A stretch of 64,000 nt of DNA from Lentzea pudingi (GTDB taxonomy: Bacteria > Actinomycetota > Actinomycetes > Mycobacteriales > Pseudonocardiaceae): positions 496,001 to 560,000 of the forward strand of contig NZ_BMNC01000003.1 in NCBI RefSeq assembly GCF_014646255.1. The letters run 5' to 3'. Positions 1 to 8,072 of the stretch are shown piece after piece. The notes under the pieces are model-generated. The model ran no database searches, had not been told where the DNA came from, and saw nothing but the letters and a program-made list of their open reading frames with translations. The position numbers and the translations under genes are program-made. Every line of letters starts with the position of its first letter. Position 1 is the stretch's first letter.

Positions 1-757
1 CGACGGACGCGGTGACCAGCCACGCCACCGCCGCCACCGCGCACACCGTGGCCACCAACAGTCCCGCGTTGAAGATCCGGCGGGTGGTGCGCGCGAGGTG
101 GACCTGCGCGGCGAGGAGCGCCAGCAACACGAGCACCGCCGCACCGATCACGACCGGGTCCACCGAGGAGGCCTCCTGCTGCGCCTGCCGCAGCCGGGCG
201 TTCTCCTGCCCCAGCAGCCTTTCCGCGGCGGGCAGCATCACCGTCTGCGCGACGGTGGAGGCCTCCCGGAGGTAGGCGACCCCCTGGGGCAACCCCTGGC
301 GGTTGAGCGTCCTGGCCGTCTCGATCAGCCCGGTGTACACCGGCAGGTGGGTGTTCAACGTGGTCAGGTCGGCCTCGGTGCCCTCGGCGAGCGAGGCGGT
401 GCCCAGTGCGGCGGACGCCTCGGCGATGTTGGTCCGGTACCGGTCACGCAGCTCGGCCGGTTCGACGTCACCGACGAGATACGCACCAGCCACGGTGGCG
501 TCGGCGTCCGAAAGCGACTGGTAGACGTCCATCGCCGCACCGGTCAGCGGGCCGCCGCGGTCGATCACCCGGTCCAGCGCGGCCCGCCGCTGCTGCACGT
601 CGAACGCTCCGGCGACGCCCGCGCCGAGGCACAACGCCACCAGCACGACGAGAATGACCACGAGCTGCCCCGGCGGGCTGGAATATGCCTGGCGGCGCGG
701 AATTCCAGTGAGGAAGCGGGCCCTGGTCGCCTGCCTGTCACGTGCCGGCACAACCAC
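1..757 (-). CDS. GlnX-like membrane sensor protein, partial (3' end off window)
   Basis: The minus-strand frame stays open from a GTG at 757 (preceded by AAGGGGG) to the left edge, about 250 residues. It has a basic N-terminus, a membrane helix near residues 32-50, an extracytoplasmic helical stretch of about 150 residues rich in Ala, Leu and Glu, a second membrane helix after about residue 200, and a third at the edge. This topology fits GlnX, the membrane protein that in mycobacteria sits beside the amino-acid-binding lipoprotein GlnH and kinase PknG and relays aspartate/glutamate levels. GlnH and PknG would lie downstream, outside the window. The family call rests on topology and general similarity recalled from memory; a generic four-helix sensor-like protein is the alternative. 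GTG 751 is an alternative start. Confidence 0.5.
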   Translation of the reverse strand, partial: MVVPARDRQATRARFLTGIPRRQAYSSPPGQLVVILVVLVALCLGAGVAGAFDVQQRRAALDRVIDRGGPLTGAAMDVYQSLSDADATVAGAYLVGDVEPAELRDRYRTNIAEASAALGTASLAEGTEADLTTLNTHLPVYTGLIETARTLNRQGLPQGVAYLREASTVAQTVMLPAAERLLGQENARLRQAQQEASSVDPVVIGAAVLVLLALLAAQVHLARTTRRIFNAGLLVATVCAVAAVAWLVTASV

Positions 758-1016
758 CAACGCCCCCTTGTGAAAGATCGCCCAACGCGGAACATCGATC
801 AACGGCGAAGAATAGTTACGCGTCAAACGAAGTTTCCGGGAATCGGTCGAGTTCACTCGCTTGCCTCGGCAGATCGCGACGCCGGAACCGCAGCGCGGGG
901 AAGTCGGCGACGAAATCCATTCGCAGCTGATGGATTCGCCGACCTCGGCGCGGGACAGAAACTCGATCGTTCGTGCCATTGGCAAACGGCCTGACGACAC
1001 TGCCCGGCACGTGCGT

Positions 1017-1578
1017 TGTGAGTTCAAGGTGACAGCGGCGAACCAGGCCGGGCAGAGCGGGTTCTCCGGCACGGTGTCCGCGAAGCCGGTGGGAGCACCA
1101 CCGATCCCGCCGACGATCAGGGCGGGCGCCGAGCCGGGAACCATCTGGCTCTCCTGGGCCTGTTCGCTCGAGTCGCAGCCGGCGGCGCTGTGGATCGAGG
1201 AGAACAGGGGGACCGGGTGGACCAGGCGCCCCTACCCGATCTGGCACTCGATCGGCCTGTGCGACCAGTCGTACCGGATCGACACGGCCTGGTACTCGCC
1301 GGGGCAGCACCTGCAGTTCCGCGTGGTCGCCGAACGGGCGGGCGCCAGCAGTGTGTCCAATGTGGCCGGTGCGAACGTCAAGGCGACCAGGGCGCAGTTC
1401 TACCTGAGTCTGACGGAGCCCAACGCCGCGTCGCAGCAAAGGTTCTTCGCGGCCAAGAACAACCCGGGTCCGTACGCCGACTACAGCTTCGAGGGTGTCG
1501 TCGCACCAGTCGGACTGCTACGCACTGGCCAACTCCTACTTCTTGGGGGTCCGGCTGGGCGGCGGTAGTCACTGGTGA
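1017..1578 (+). pseudogene. Remnant of a secreted fibronectin type III protein
   Basis: From about 1017 the frame reads as the end of one fibronectin type III-like domain (EFKVTAANQAG...) followed by a second (IWLSWACS, QHLQFRVVAERAG). It has no signal peptide or plausible start, so the 5' part is missing. Near 1490-1500 the sensible reading moves by one frame: the tail SDCYALANSYFLGV...GGSHW ends at TGA 1576-1578 in another frame, whereas the original frame runs into low-complexity sequence. Both 5' truncation and an internal frameshift mark it as a decaying gene. The parent was probably a secreted hydrolase or adhesin carrying FN3 repeats; the catalytic part is not present here. Confidence 0.55.
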
Positions 1579-1624
1579 TCGGGGTGGGGGTCCGTGCCGT
1601 GCGGACCCCACCTCTCCCGCGACG

Positions 1625-2581
1625 TCAGGCGGTCCGCGGCCGGCGGAGAACGCGGCGAAGGTGATTGAGAGCCGTGGTCGCCGCCGTGAACGCCACGGCC
1701 GCTTTCGCGACGACCGGGAGGAGTCCGTACAGGACCGTCGCGGCCAGGAACGTGCCCCGCGGCAGGAGGTCGTGGATCGGCATGAGCGTGTAGGTGGCCG
1801 CGCTCGCGATCACCAGGCCGGTGAGCAGGCCACGCGCCCCCGTGCGGCGCAGGACCAGGACGACGGCGACGACGAGCGCGACGGCCATGCCGATCTGGAG
1901 CGACTGCGCGTCGAGGTGCATCGAGTAGGGCTGCCTGCTGCCGGCGGGCACCGACACCGCGAAGGTGGCCACCGCGAAGACCACCGACACCGGGGTGACG
2001 AGCGCGGCGAGACGTCCGGCGTTCCGCAGTTCGCCCCGGTCGGGCCGGAGGGAAGGCGCGACCAGCACGAGCAGGGCACCGACCGCCACGGTCAGGTGGG
2101 CGCTCGCGTAGGGCGTGGACGCCGCGGTGAGGCCCGCCGCGACCGCGAAGACCCTGACTGACCGGGTGTGGCCGAGCAGTACCGACACCACGACACCCAG
2201 CCAGAACGACGTGATGATCGCGAGCGCCAGGTGGTCCAGCACAGAGCCGATTTCCACGGACTCGGTCAGGCCCGTGCCGTCGAGGGCGGTCAGGGCCCAG
2301 AGCGCGACGAGGTAGCCGGTCACCAGGGCCGCGACCGGGACCGTGGCCGCGGCGGTCGCGCCTCGGATGCCGTCGCCCGCCTCGCGCGCGTGGGCTCGGA
2401 CGGCGCCGCCGAGCAGGCTGGCCCGTTCCCGTGCCGTGGGCCGGGTCTGGCCTGGCTCCGCCATCTCGCACAGGGTGCCCAGCATCTCCTGCTCGCGTTC
2501 GGCGCGGTAGCCGGCGGGGTACCAGCGGAGCAGTCTTCGGTAGGCGTGTTCCAGGCGGGACGCGGGGTCGCTGAGGGTCAC
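1625..2581 (-). CDS. Multi-pass membrane protein paired with PadR regulator
   Basis: The product has 318 residues. A soluble N-terminal segment (YRRLLRWYPAGYRAEREQEM) of about 65 residues is typical of actinobacterial membrane proteins encoded behind PadR regulators; after it come about seven hydrophobic helices. GTG 2581 is supported by GAAGGAG seven bases upstream. It lies 43 bp downstream of the padR-type gene on the same strand, so the two form an operon. The role is unknown; in such pairs the membrane protein is usually assumed to be the PadR target or a transporter-like partner. Confidence 0.75.
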   Translation of the reverse strand: MTLSDPASRLEHAYRRLLRWYPAGYRAEREQEMLGTLCEMAEPGQTRPTARERASLLGGAVRAHAREAGDGIRGATAAATVPVAALVTGYLVALWALTALDGTGLTESVEIGSVLDHLALAIITSFWLGVVVSVLLGHTRSVRVFAVAAGLTAASTPYASAHLTVAVGALLVLVAPSLRPDRGELRNAGRLAALVTPVSVVFAVATFAVSVPAGSRQPYSMHLDAQSLQIGMAVALVVAVVLVLRRTGARGLLTGLVIASAATYTLMPIHDLLPRGTFLAATVLYGLLPVVAKAAVAFTAATTALNHLRRVLRRPRTA

Positions 2582-2624
2582 GAACGGGCTCCTTCGGGGC
2601 TCTGAGGTGGGGTTCTGGGGTGGG

Positions 2625-2990
2625 TCAGGCCAGGCCGGTGGCGGGATTGGTGCCGAAGCCGAGTCCGCGGTCGGCGCGGGCGCGCAGTGCCGCCGCGGCG
2701 GTGTCGGCGTTGGCGCGCAGTCGTGCGGTCTCGCCCGCGAGGACCTCGGCGCCGGTGTCGGTGAGCCGGTAGTAGCGGCGCAGGCGGCCGTCGACGACCT
2801 CTTCGCGGTCGAGCTCGATCCAGCCGTCGTCCTTGAGCCGGTCGAGCGCGCCGTACAACGTGCCCGCCTGCAGGCGGACGCGGTCGCCCGAGAGCGCCGC
2901 GACGGCTTGGACGATGCCGTAGCCGTGCAGCGGTTGGGTCGTCAGCGAGGTGAGGATGAAGAAGGTGGGTTCACGCAGCGGCATCGGCAC
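2625..2990 (-). CDS. PadR family transcriptional regulator
   Basis: The product has 121 residues. The N-terminal two thirds is the PadR winged helix (FFILTSLTTQPLHGYGIVQAV, recognition region RLQAGTLYGALDRL, wing EVVDGRLRRYYRLTDTG), followed by a short dimerisation helix. PadR proteins are small-molecule-responsive repressors that control adjacent transport genes. A GTG at 2990 or an ATG at 2984 can start the protein; neither has a ribosome binding site, but a strong sigma-70 promoter ends about seven bases before 2990, suggesting a leaderless mRNA. The membrane-protein gene follows on the same strand. Confidence 0.88.
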   Translation of the reverse strand: MPMPLREPTFFILTSLTTQPLHGYGIVQAVAALSGDRVRLQAGTLYGALDRLKDDGWIELDREEVVDGRLRRYYRLTDTGAEVLAGETARLRANADTAAAALRARADRGLGFGTNPATGLA

Positions 2991-2996
2991 GCCGTG

Positions 2997-3025
2997 AAGT
3001 TACAGTGCCCGACATATATCGTCAA
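2997..3025 (-). promoter_or_regulatory. Promoter of padR operon, probably leaderless
   Basis: On the minus strand TTGACG (3020-3025) and TAACTT (2997-3002) are separated by exactly 17 bp, matching the -35 and -10 boxes of a housekeeping promoter. The predicted transcription start is about 2990, the first base of the GTG start codon. An ATATAT stretch lies in the spacer, where the PadR protein could bind to repress its own operon; that last point is inference. Confidence 0.6.
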
Positions 3026-3176
3026 CCGACCTATGGCAAAGCCCGGCGTTGTGCATTCCACACTGAGTAGCCGATCGCTGACCTTGCGTTGACCAGGTGC
3101 TCGAGCGCTGCTGGATCAGCCGCCTTTCAGTGGGGACGTTGAAAGGTCGACGACCACCGGCTGACACAATGGACGA

Positions 3177-4037
3177 ATGGCTCTGGGTTACCTCCTCGCC
3201 GGCCTGGCGACCCTGGCGTCAGGCAGCGGTTCGATCCTGGAGTCCGTAGGTGTCCGCCGCGCGGGCGCGTACGGCGGACGTTCTCTCGATCTCATCGCTC
3301 TGCGACGCCAGTGGCTCTACTTCCTCGGTCTCGGTGTGAACCTGCTGGGATTCGCCTGCGCCTCCGCGGCACTGCACCGGCTGCCGTTGTTCCTCGTGCA
3401 GTCGATGCTCGCGTTCAGCGTCGGCGTGACCGCCATGATCAGCGCCTTCATGGGCGCGCGCCTGCGTGCACCGGGATGGGGCGCGCTGCTCGTCGGCGCG
3501 ATCGGCCTGGTCCTGCTGGGCGTGTCCGCGGAGCCGGGCCGCGCGCAGGCCCTCCCACCGCAGTGGCGCTGGGTCCTCGTGGGCGTGGCGGTTCCGGTGG
3601 CCGCGATCGCCGTCTACGCCAGGCGCCACGGCCAGGTCCGGGCGACGGTGGCACTGGCGTTCGGCTCCGGTGTCGCCTACAGCGTCGTCGGCATCTCGGC
3701 ACGAACGCTCCACCTCCCGGACGCTCTGTGGCGACTCGTCCTGGAACCCGCGGCCTGGGCGATCGTCCTCAACGGAGTCACCGCGGCGGTGCTGTTCGCG
3801 ATGGCGCTGCAAAGGGGCGGCCCGACCGGGGTCACCGCGGTCATGTTCACCACCAACACGGCGCTCTCGTCGTTCGTCGGACTCGTCTACCTCGGCGATC
3901 ACGTCCGCGACGGGTACGTGACCGCCGCGGTCATCGGGTTCGTGCTGGCGATCGCCGGAGCGATCGCCGTCGCCCATTACTCGGCGAATCCCCGGCAGAA
4001 AGAGCGCACCCCTGCCGTGACCGTCACGCGGGCGTGA
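3177..4037 (+). CDS. Multi-pass integral membrane protein, DMT/EamA-like
   Basis: The product has 286 residues and about nine hydrophobic helices, with no large soluble domain. The two-half organisation and small-residue-rich helices (GVTAMISAFMGARL; GPTGVTAVMFTTNTALSSFVGLVYL) resemble the drug/metabolite transporter superfamily; the second half contains the conserved-looking Thr-Asn-Thr-Ala segment followed by a short Gly-Asp loop. The substrate cannot be inferred. It stands alone, in the same direction as nothing nearby. ATG 3177 is the first Met of the hydrophobic protein. A weak hairpin follows the stop. Confidence 0.7.
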   Translation: MALGYLLAGLATLASGSGSILESVGVRRAGAYGGRSLDLIALRRQWLYFLGLGVNLLGFACASAALHRLPLFLVQSMLAFSVGVTAMISAFMGARLRAPGWGALLVGAIGLVLLGVSAEPGRAQALPPQWRWVLVGVAVPVAAIAVYARRHGQVRATVALAFGSGVAYSVVGISARTLHLPDALWRLVLEPAAWAIVLNGVTAAVLFAMALQRGGPTGVTAVMFTTNTALSSFVGLVYLGDHVRDGYVTAAVIGFVLAIAGAIAVAHYSANPRQKERTPAVTVTRA

Positions 4038-4045
4038 GGCGTCAA

Positions 4046-4067
4046 CGCCCTTGAACCGTTGAGGGCG
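4046..4067 (+). terminator. Candidate terminator hairpin
   Basis: CGCCCT (4046-4051) pairs with AGGGCG (4062-4067); AAC and GTT inside can extend the stem. It lies 9 bp after the membrane-protein stop codon. There is no T-run, as is usual in high-GC actinobacteria. Confidence 0.35.
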
Positions 4068-4141
4068 GTGCGACGCAGATCGCGTTGTTGCTCGTTGGGG
4101 AGTTTCCCGGCTGGCGCGACCGTCACGTGGACGCAGGACAC

Positions 4142-4378
4142 TCAGGGGATGAGGCTGTATCTGCCGTCGCCATGGCGCTCGAAGTAGGCGGTGTACTCGC
4201 CGGGATTGCCGCGACGGTGTTTCGGCAGGAACACGCCGTAGGTGCGATCAGCCCAGCCGGGACACGCACGACGCACGTCGTTCGGGCGGAACCTTCTCGG
4301 CAGATCACCGCGACTGATGGCATCGCGGATGTCGTTCACGAACCGGCTCATCAGCTCACTCCCGACCTCGTGGTTCAT
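4142..4378 (-). CDS. Small conserved-type hypothetical protein
   Basis: The 78-residue product is basic and contains motifs that look like a folded small domain: FVNDIRDAISRG, RFRPNDVRRACPG and a C-terminal YFERHGDGRYSLIP. The pattern resembles the small winged-helix-like domain found alone or fused to restriction-type proteins, but I cannot name the family with confidence. ATG 4378 has AGGATGG upstream; ATG 4351 also has a good site (GGGAG) and would give 69 residues. It is flanked by hairpins and convergent with the upstream transporter gene. Confidence 0.5.
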   Translation of the reverse strand: MNHEVGSELMSRFVNDIRDAISRGDLPRRFRPNDVRRACPGWADRTYGVFLPKHRRGNPGEYTAYFERHGDGRYSLIP

Positions 4379-4450
4379 CGGCCATCCTGCGCTCGTCCAC
4401 CACGCTTGCGCACTGGGCTGGACGGGTGAAGGGAGCTAGCCGACAAGCTG

Positions 4451-4493
4451 CATGCTGAGAGCGGACACCAAGCAGGTGCCCGCTCTCAGCATG
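4451..4493. terminator. Strong bidirectional terminator
   Basis: Two 19-base arms (4451-4469 and 4475-4493) are complementary except for one position, with a 5-base loop. The stem lies upstream of the small minus-strand gene and downstream of the Gfo/Idh gene (which ends at 4653 on the minus strand), so it probably ends transcription of the Gfo/Idh transcript. Confidence 0.7.
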
Positions 4494-4652
4494 AACGCGA
4501 CTTCGCTACGCAGGAGACACGTTGACGGGTGGGCCGTGGTGCCAAGTGGACGTGGAGGCCCGTCCAGCACGGCTACCGCTTGATCGAGTCGGGCTCACGT
4601 GCGGGCGTGAGGTTCCGCGGAACCGGCCACCGGCGCGGCTCCACCGTGACCG

Positions 4653-5876
4653 TCACGCGGGCCTGACCTCCAACCGCGCCAACGGGTCCTGCCCGCTCTC
4701 GAAGTACGAGACCAGCTCCGGGTCCAGGCCCTGCACCTCACGCGGCATGCCTCCGGTGCGGAGCGACTCGGTGGCCCGCACCCCGGCCGCGACGGCCATC
4801 CGCGCGGCGACGGGTGAGGTGTCGGTGACGCCTCCTTCGCGCGCGAACCGCAGGAACTCGTCCACGAGGAGCGGATCGGCGCCACCGTGCCCGTCGTCCT
4901 CGGCGTCCGGCACGGGGTACTCGGCGTCGGCTCGCTCGCGGTAGGCGGAACGGCGGGAGTTCCAGACCTTCACCACCGCGCCGGGTCCGTCGCCGAAGTT
5001 CTCCAGGCGGCCGGCGTCACCGATGACGGTGTAGTTGCGCCAGTAGTCGGGGGTGAAGTGGCACTGCTGGTAGGCGGCCAGCACTCCGTTGTCCAGGCGC
5101 AGGTTCACCACTGACACGTCCTCGACGTCGATGTCGGGGTTCAGTCCGCGCTGGGTGTGCGGCGGCCAGTTGCCGTCCTCGTTGTGCCAGTCGGCGTGCT
5201 TGGGCTCGCCAGGGGCGCGGCGGTGCGGGTTGTCGCCGTAGACCATCAGGTCTCCGAACGCCTGCACCTGCCGGGTGTAGCCGTTCGCGAGCCAGTGCAG
5301 GACATCGAGGTCGTGGCTGGCCTTCTGCAGCAGCAGGCCGTTGGTGTAACGGCGTTCGGCGTGCCAGTCCTTGAAGTAGAAGTCGCCGCCGGATCCGACG
5401 AAGTGCCGCACCCACACCGATTTGACCTGTCCGATCTCACCTCGCGTGATGATGTCGCGCATCAGGCGGACCACCGGCATGTGCCGCATGTTGTGCCCGA
5501 CGTAGAGGCGGCTGCCGGTCTCGTAGGCGGTGCGCAGCAGTTCGTCGCACCGCTCGATCGAGATGTCGAGGGGCTTCTCGACGAAGACGGGCTTGCCCGC
5601 TTTGAGGGCCAGGCAGGCGAGATCGGCGTGGGTGTGGTCGGGGGTGAGCACGACGACCGCGTTCACGTGCGGGGACTCGATGACCTCCCGGTGGTCAGCG
5701 GTGATCAGCGCTCCGGGGAAGGCTTTGTCGGCTTCCGCCCGCGCGGCCGCGTCGTGCTCGGCGAGTGCGATGACCCGGCTGCCCGCGCCGGGGCGGTGGG
5801 CGGTGCGGGCGATCGAGCCGCGAAGCCCGAAGCCGAGGACGCCGAGACGGAGGTCGCGGTGGGTGGTGACGGTCAT
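4653..5876 (-). CDS. Gfo/Idh/MocA family sugar oxidoreductase
   Basis: The product has 407 residues. The N-terminal Rossmann fold shows the glycine-rich dinucleotide motif (GVLGFGLRGS, about 12-21), the VLTPDHTH segment and the catalytic EKP motif at about 100-102. The C-terminal alpha/beta domain carries KASHDLDVLHW, the DXXXH-like substrate region. Such enzymes oxidise or hydrolyse sugars and cyclitols with a tightly bound NAD(P). It is cytoplasmic (no signal peptide) and is encoded 77 bp downstream of the secreted DUF4832-CBM35 gene on the same strand, with a hairpin between them. The neighbouring alpha-galactosidase suggests a galactoside or related sugar as substrate, which is inference. 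ATG 5876 precedes the Rossmann motif directly. Confidence 0.85.
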   Translation of the reverse strand: MTVTTHRDLRLGVLGFGLRGSIARTAHRPGAGSRVIALAEHDAAARAEADKAFPGALITADHREVIESPHVNAVVVLTPDHTHADLACLALKAGKPVFVEKPLDISIERCDELLRTAYETGSRLYVGHNMRHMPVVRLMRDIITRGEIGQVKSVWVRHFVGSGGDFYFKDWHAERRYTNGLLLQKASHDLDVLHWLANGYTRQVQAFGDLMVYGDNPHRRAPGEPKHADWHNEDGNWPPHTQRGLNPDIDVEDVSVVNLRLDNGVLAAYQQCHFTPDYWRNYTVIGDAGRLENFGDGPGAVVKVWNSRRSAYRERADAEYPVPDAEDDGHGGADPLLVDEFLRFAREGGVTDTSPVAARMAVAAGVRATESLRTGGMPREVQGLDPELVSYFESGQDPLARLEVRPA

Positions 5877-5916
5877 GGAGAAGCCTTCCGCGCGGCGCTG
5901 GTGGTGGAGTGGGAAA

Positions 5917-5948
5917 GGCGGCCCGAGGCGCAGGCACCCCGGGCCGCC
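5917..5948 (-). terminator. Intercistronic hairpin
   Basis: GGCGGCCC (5917-5924) pairs with GGGCCGCC (5941-5948). It lies just after the stop of the secreted DUF4832 gene and before the Gfo/Idh start, so it may attenuate transcription or stabilise the upstream mRNA. Confidence 0.4.
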
Positions 5949-5953
5949 CGTGG

Positions 5954-7921
5954 TCAGCTCACGGTGATCCTGTCGATGTCCGGTGCCCAGCCGGACGGGT
6001 TCGAGATGGTGACGGTGTTCCCCTGCCCGGCGCGCAGGGTCACCGTCACGGTGGTGGTCCGCGGGGTGACCCAGTCCGGGGTGGACGGGAAGCTGACGGT
6101 CTGCGCGGCCGAACCGTTGGCCTGGATCCTGGCGGAACGGGACTCCTGGCTGGCGTAGTGCAGCGTCACGGTGCGCGTACCGCCGGTGCCCCCGTCGACG
6201 TTGTTGAACCTGAGGGTGCCGGCGTTGCCGATGTAGCCGACCTTGGTGCCGCCCGAACATCCGCCGCACGCACCGGTGACGGCGCCTCCCGCCAGGGTGT
6301 TGCCCGAGGCCTCGGCCTCGTAGCTCCTCGCGGACTGGCCGGCGCCGACGGTCATCCCGCCGAGGTCGAGCCACCCGTCGGCGTTCTGGCCCGCGTTGGC
6401 GAAGCGCAGCTTCTTGGCGTTGGCGTTGATCGTCTCCAGCGGGTTCTTGGCCTTCAGGACGAGCCGGTAGTTGCCGGTGTTCAGGCCGTTCAGGTCGACC
6501 GGGGCGTCGAAGTACCTCGCGTACCCGAAGTCCCGGTACGTGGGGTCGGCGCCGACCTGCCAGTCGGGGAAGGCGCGGATGCGGGTCGGCATGACCTGCC
6601 GCAGGTCCCAGGAGGTGTCCCACGTCCTGACCACGTTGCCGGCTGCGTCCTTCAGCCCGAGGCTCATGGTCCAGGGGTAGTAGAACGGGGCCACGCCGGT
6701 GTTGTCGATCTGCACGCCCACCTTGGTGGTGCCCTGCGCGGTGTTGTGGAAGTAGGCGTTGCGGACGGTGAGGTTGTAGCCCATCAACCGGACGGCCGCG
6801 GCCACGTTGGGATCGGCAGGGGAGTACTCCAGACTGCGCTCGTTGATCTTCCACGTGGTGTGCTCGAGCTCGATGCACGCCTTCATGTTGTCGACGGGTC
6901 CGGAGCCGCCAGGCCAGCTGGCGAACGCGACCGGCTGGATCTCGGGCCGGACCTCACCGCCCATCGAGGCCGTGATCCACCGGTTCTCCACGCCGTTCTC
7001 CAGGGCCTTCTGCAACTGGGCCCAGGGTGCGCCGCCCATCGAGACCGGCAGCGTCACGCCCTGACCGCCTTCGCGGTAGCAGAAGGAGTCGTCGTGGTAA
7101 CCGATGCGCGGCAGGGAACTCGACGCACCACCCGCGTTGTCCGCGTAGCGCAGCTCGAGCCTGGTGCGGGTGAACGCGCGGTTGTAGGTGTTGAGGATGT
7201 CGGCCGCGTTCGCGTTGGTGGGCATGTAGTTGGGATAGGTGTCGCTCGACGTGTCGGTGTCGTAGGGCCAGGTGTGCCACTCACCCCACAGACCGATCAG
7301 TCCCAAGTGGATGTAACCGAGCCGCGGGTCGCCGTCGTAGCGCGCGCCGAACGCGGTGATGAAGTTCTTGAGCCCCGTCATCAGGAACGGGTTGTCGTAG
7401 TCCGGGCTCGTGACGTCCCAGTAGGCGTTGTGCCTCATGGCGACCTGCCCGTTGAAGCACGCGGGGATCGCGTTGCCGGGGTGGGTGCCCGTGCCGCCGC
7501 CGGGATACTCCATGTACAGGCGGATCGCCGCGTGGTTGCCGGCCGCCGCGATGGTGTTGAGCGCGTTGTCCACGATGCTCCAGTTGTAGCTGGAGCAGTT
7601 GTTCGGGTCCGTCATGACCTCGGACAGGCCGAAGTAGGCCCAGGTCAGCGAGAGCGGGTAGCCGGCGTTCGGGTCGGTGCCCGGTTGCAGGAAGCGGGCG
7701 AACCCCTTGAGCGGGTTGTCCAGCGGTGCGTCGGCGGTGGCGAGGGCGTGGGCGGGCAGGCTCGGATCCGGGGCGGGGCCCGGCGCCGGGCGGTCAGGGA
7801 CGCCCTGCGCGGACACGTCCGCGGCGTGGGTGAGGCCGGGCATCGCGGAGGGCAGGAACGCGACAGCCGCGGCACACAGAGCGGCCACCAACCTCCTGCG
7901 TTTGGATGTGGCTGTGGACAT
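5954..7921 (-). CDS. Secreted DUF4832-type protein with C-terminal CBM35
   Basis: The 655-residue product starts with a Sec signal peptide (basic RRR, hydrophobic core, cleavage near THAA at about 33). The central region has the NPLKGF motif (69-74), GLIGLWGEWHTW and other Trp/Glu-rich motifs of the DUF4832/DUF4874 proteins, which look like (beta/alpha)8 glycoside-hydrolase-type domains without an assigned activity. Residues from about 535 to the end (YEAEASGNTLAGG ... GWAPDIDRITVS) form a CBM35-like carbohydrate-binding module. It is probably an extracellular glycan-acting enzyme feeding the divergent sugar ABC transporter. GGAGGT six bases before ATG 7921 supports the start. Confidence 0.8.
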   Translation of the reverse strand: MSTATSKRRRLVAALCAAAVAFLPSAMPGLTHAADVSAQGVPDRPAPGPAPDPSLPAHALATADAPLDNPLKGFARFLQPGTDPNAGYPLSLTWAYFGLSEVMTDPNNCSSYNWSIVDNALNTIAAAGNHAAIRLYMEYPGGGTGTHPGNAIPACFNGQVAMRHNAYWDVTSPDYDNPFLMTGLKNFITAFGARYDGDPRLGYIHLGLIGLWGEWHTWPYDTDTSSDTYPNYMPTNANAADILNTYNRAFTRTRLELRYADNAGGASSSLPRIGYHDDSFCYREGGQGVTLPVSMGGAPWAQLQKALENGVENRWITASMGGEVRPEIQPVAFASWPGGSGPVDNMKACIELEHTTWKINERSLEYSPADPNVAAAVRLMGYNLTVRNAYFHNTAQGTTKVGVQIDNTGVAPFYYPWTMSLGLKDAAGNVVRTWDTSWDLRQVMPTRIRAFPDWQVGADPTYRDFGYARYFDAPVDLNGLNTGNYRLVLKAKNPLETINANAKKLRFANAGQNADGWLDLGGMTVGAGQSARSYEAEASGNTLAGGAVTGACGGCSGGTKVGYIGNAGTLRFNNVDGGTGGTRTVTLHYASQESRSARIQANGSAAQTVSFPSTPDWVTPRTTTVTVTLRAGQGNTVTISNPSGWAPDIDRITVS

Positions 7922-8072
7922 GGAGCGACCTCCAGGGGGACGAGGAGAGCTGCAGGGTCCAAATAGTTCCGCTTGAGGATTGACAAAGTTTCACTATTCC
8001 TCATCAATATGTAGCAACAGCGCCCCACTGGCAAGAGGTGAGGTGCGAGGGCCCTGATGCGGAGGCGTGTTC
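7922..8072. promoter_or_regulatory. Divergent control region of the galactoside locus
   Basis: The 151 bp between the secreted DUF4832 gene and the permease gene are notably AT-rich around 7965-8020. A TTGACA at 7980-7985 points towards the permease operon, and an AGTTTCACTA element follows. A related element, read on the other strand as AGTTTACTAA, precedes the ROK gene (12908-12918), so both could be ROK operators. TGAGGAT and TCCTCA form a spaced inverted repeat. The operator assignment is inference. Confidence 0.4.

Noticed and set aside
4526..4665. Plus-strand frame ending VTVTRA, sharing a 19-bp sequence with the end of the 3177 gene (4015-4033 and 4644-4662)
   Set aside because: The shared bases include the small palindrome CGTGACCGTCACG, common in GC-rich DNA, and the second copy lies at the end of the Gfo/Idh gene; no homology or start was found.
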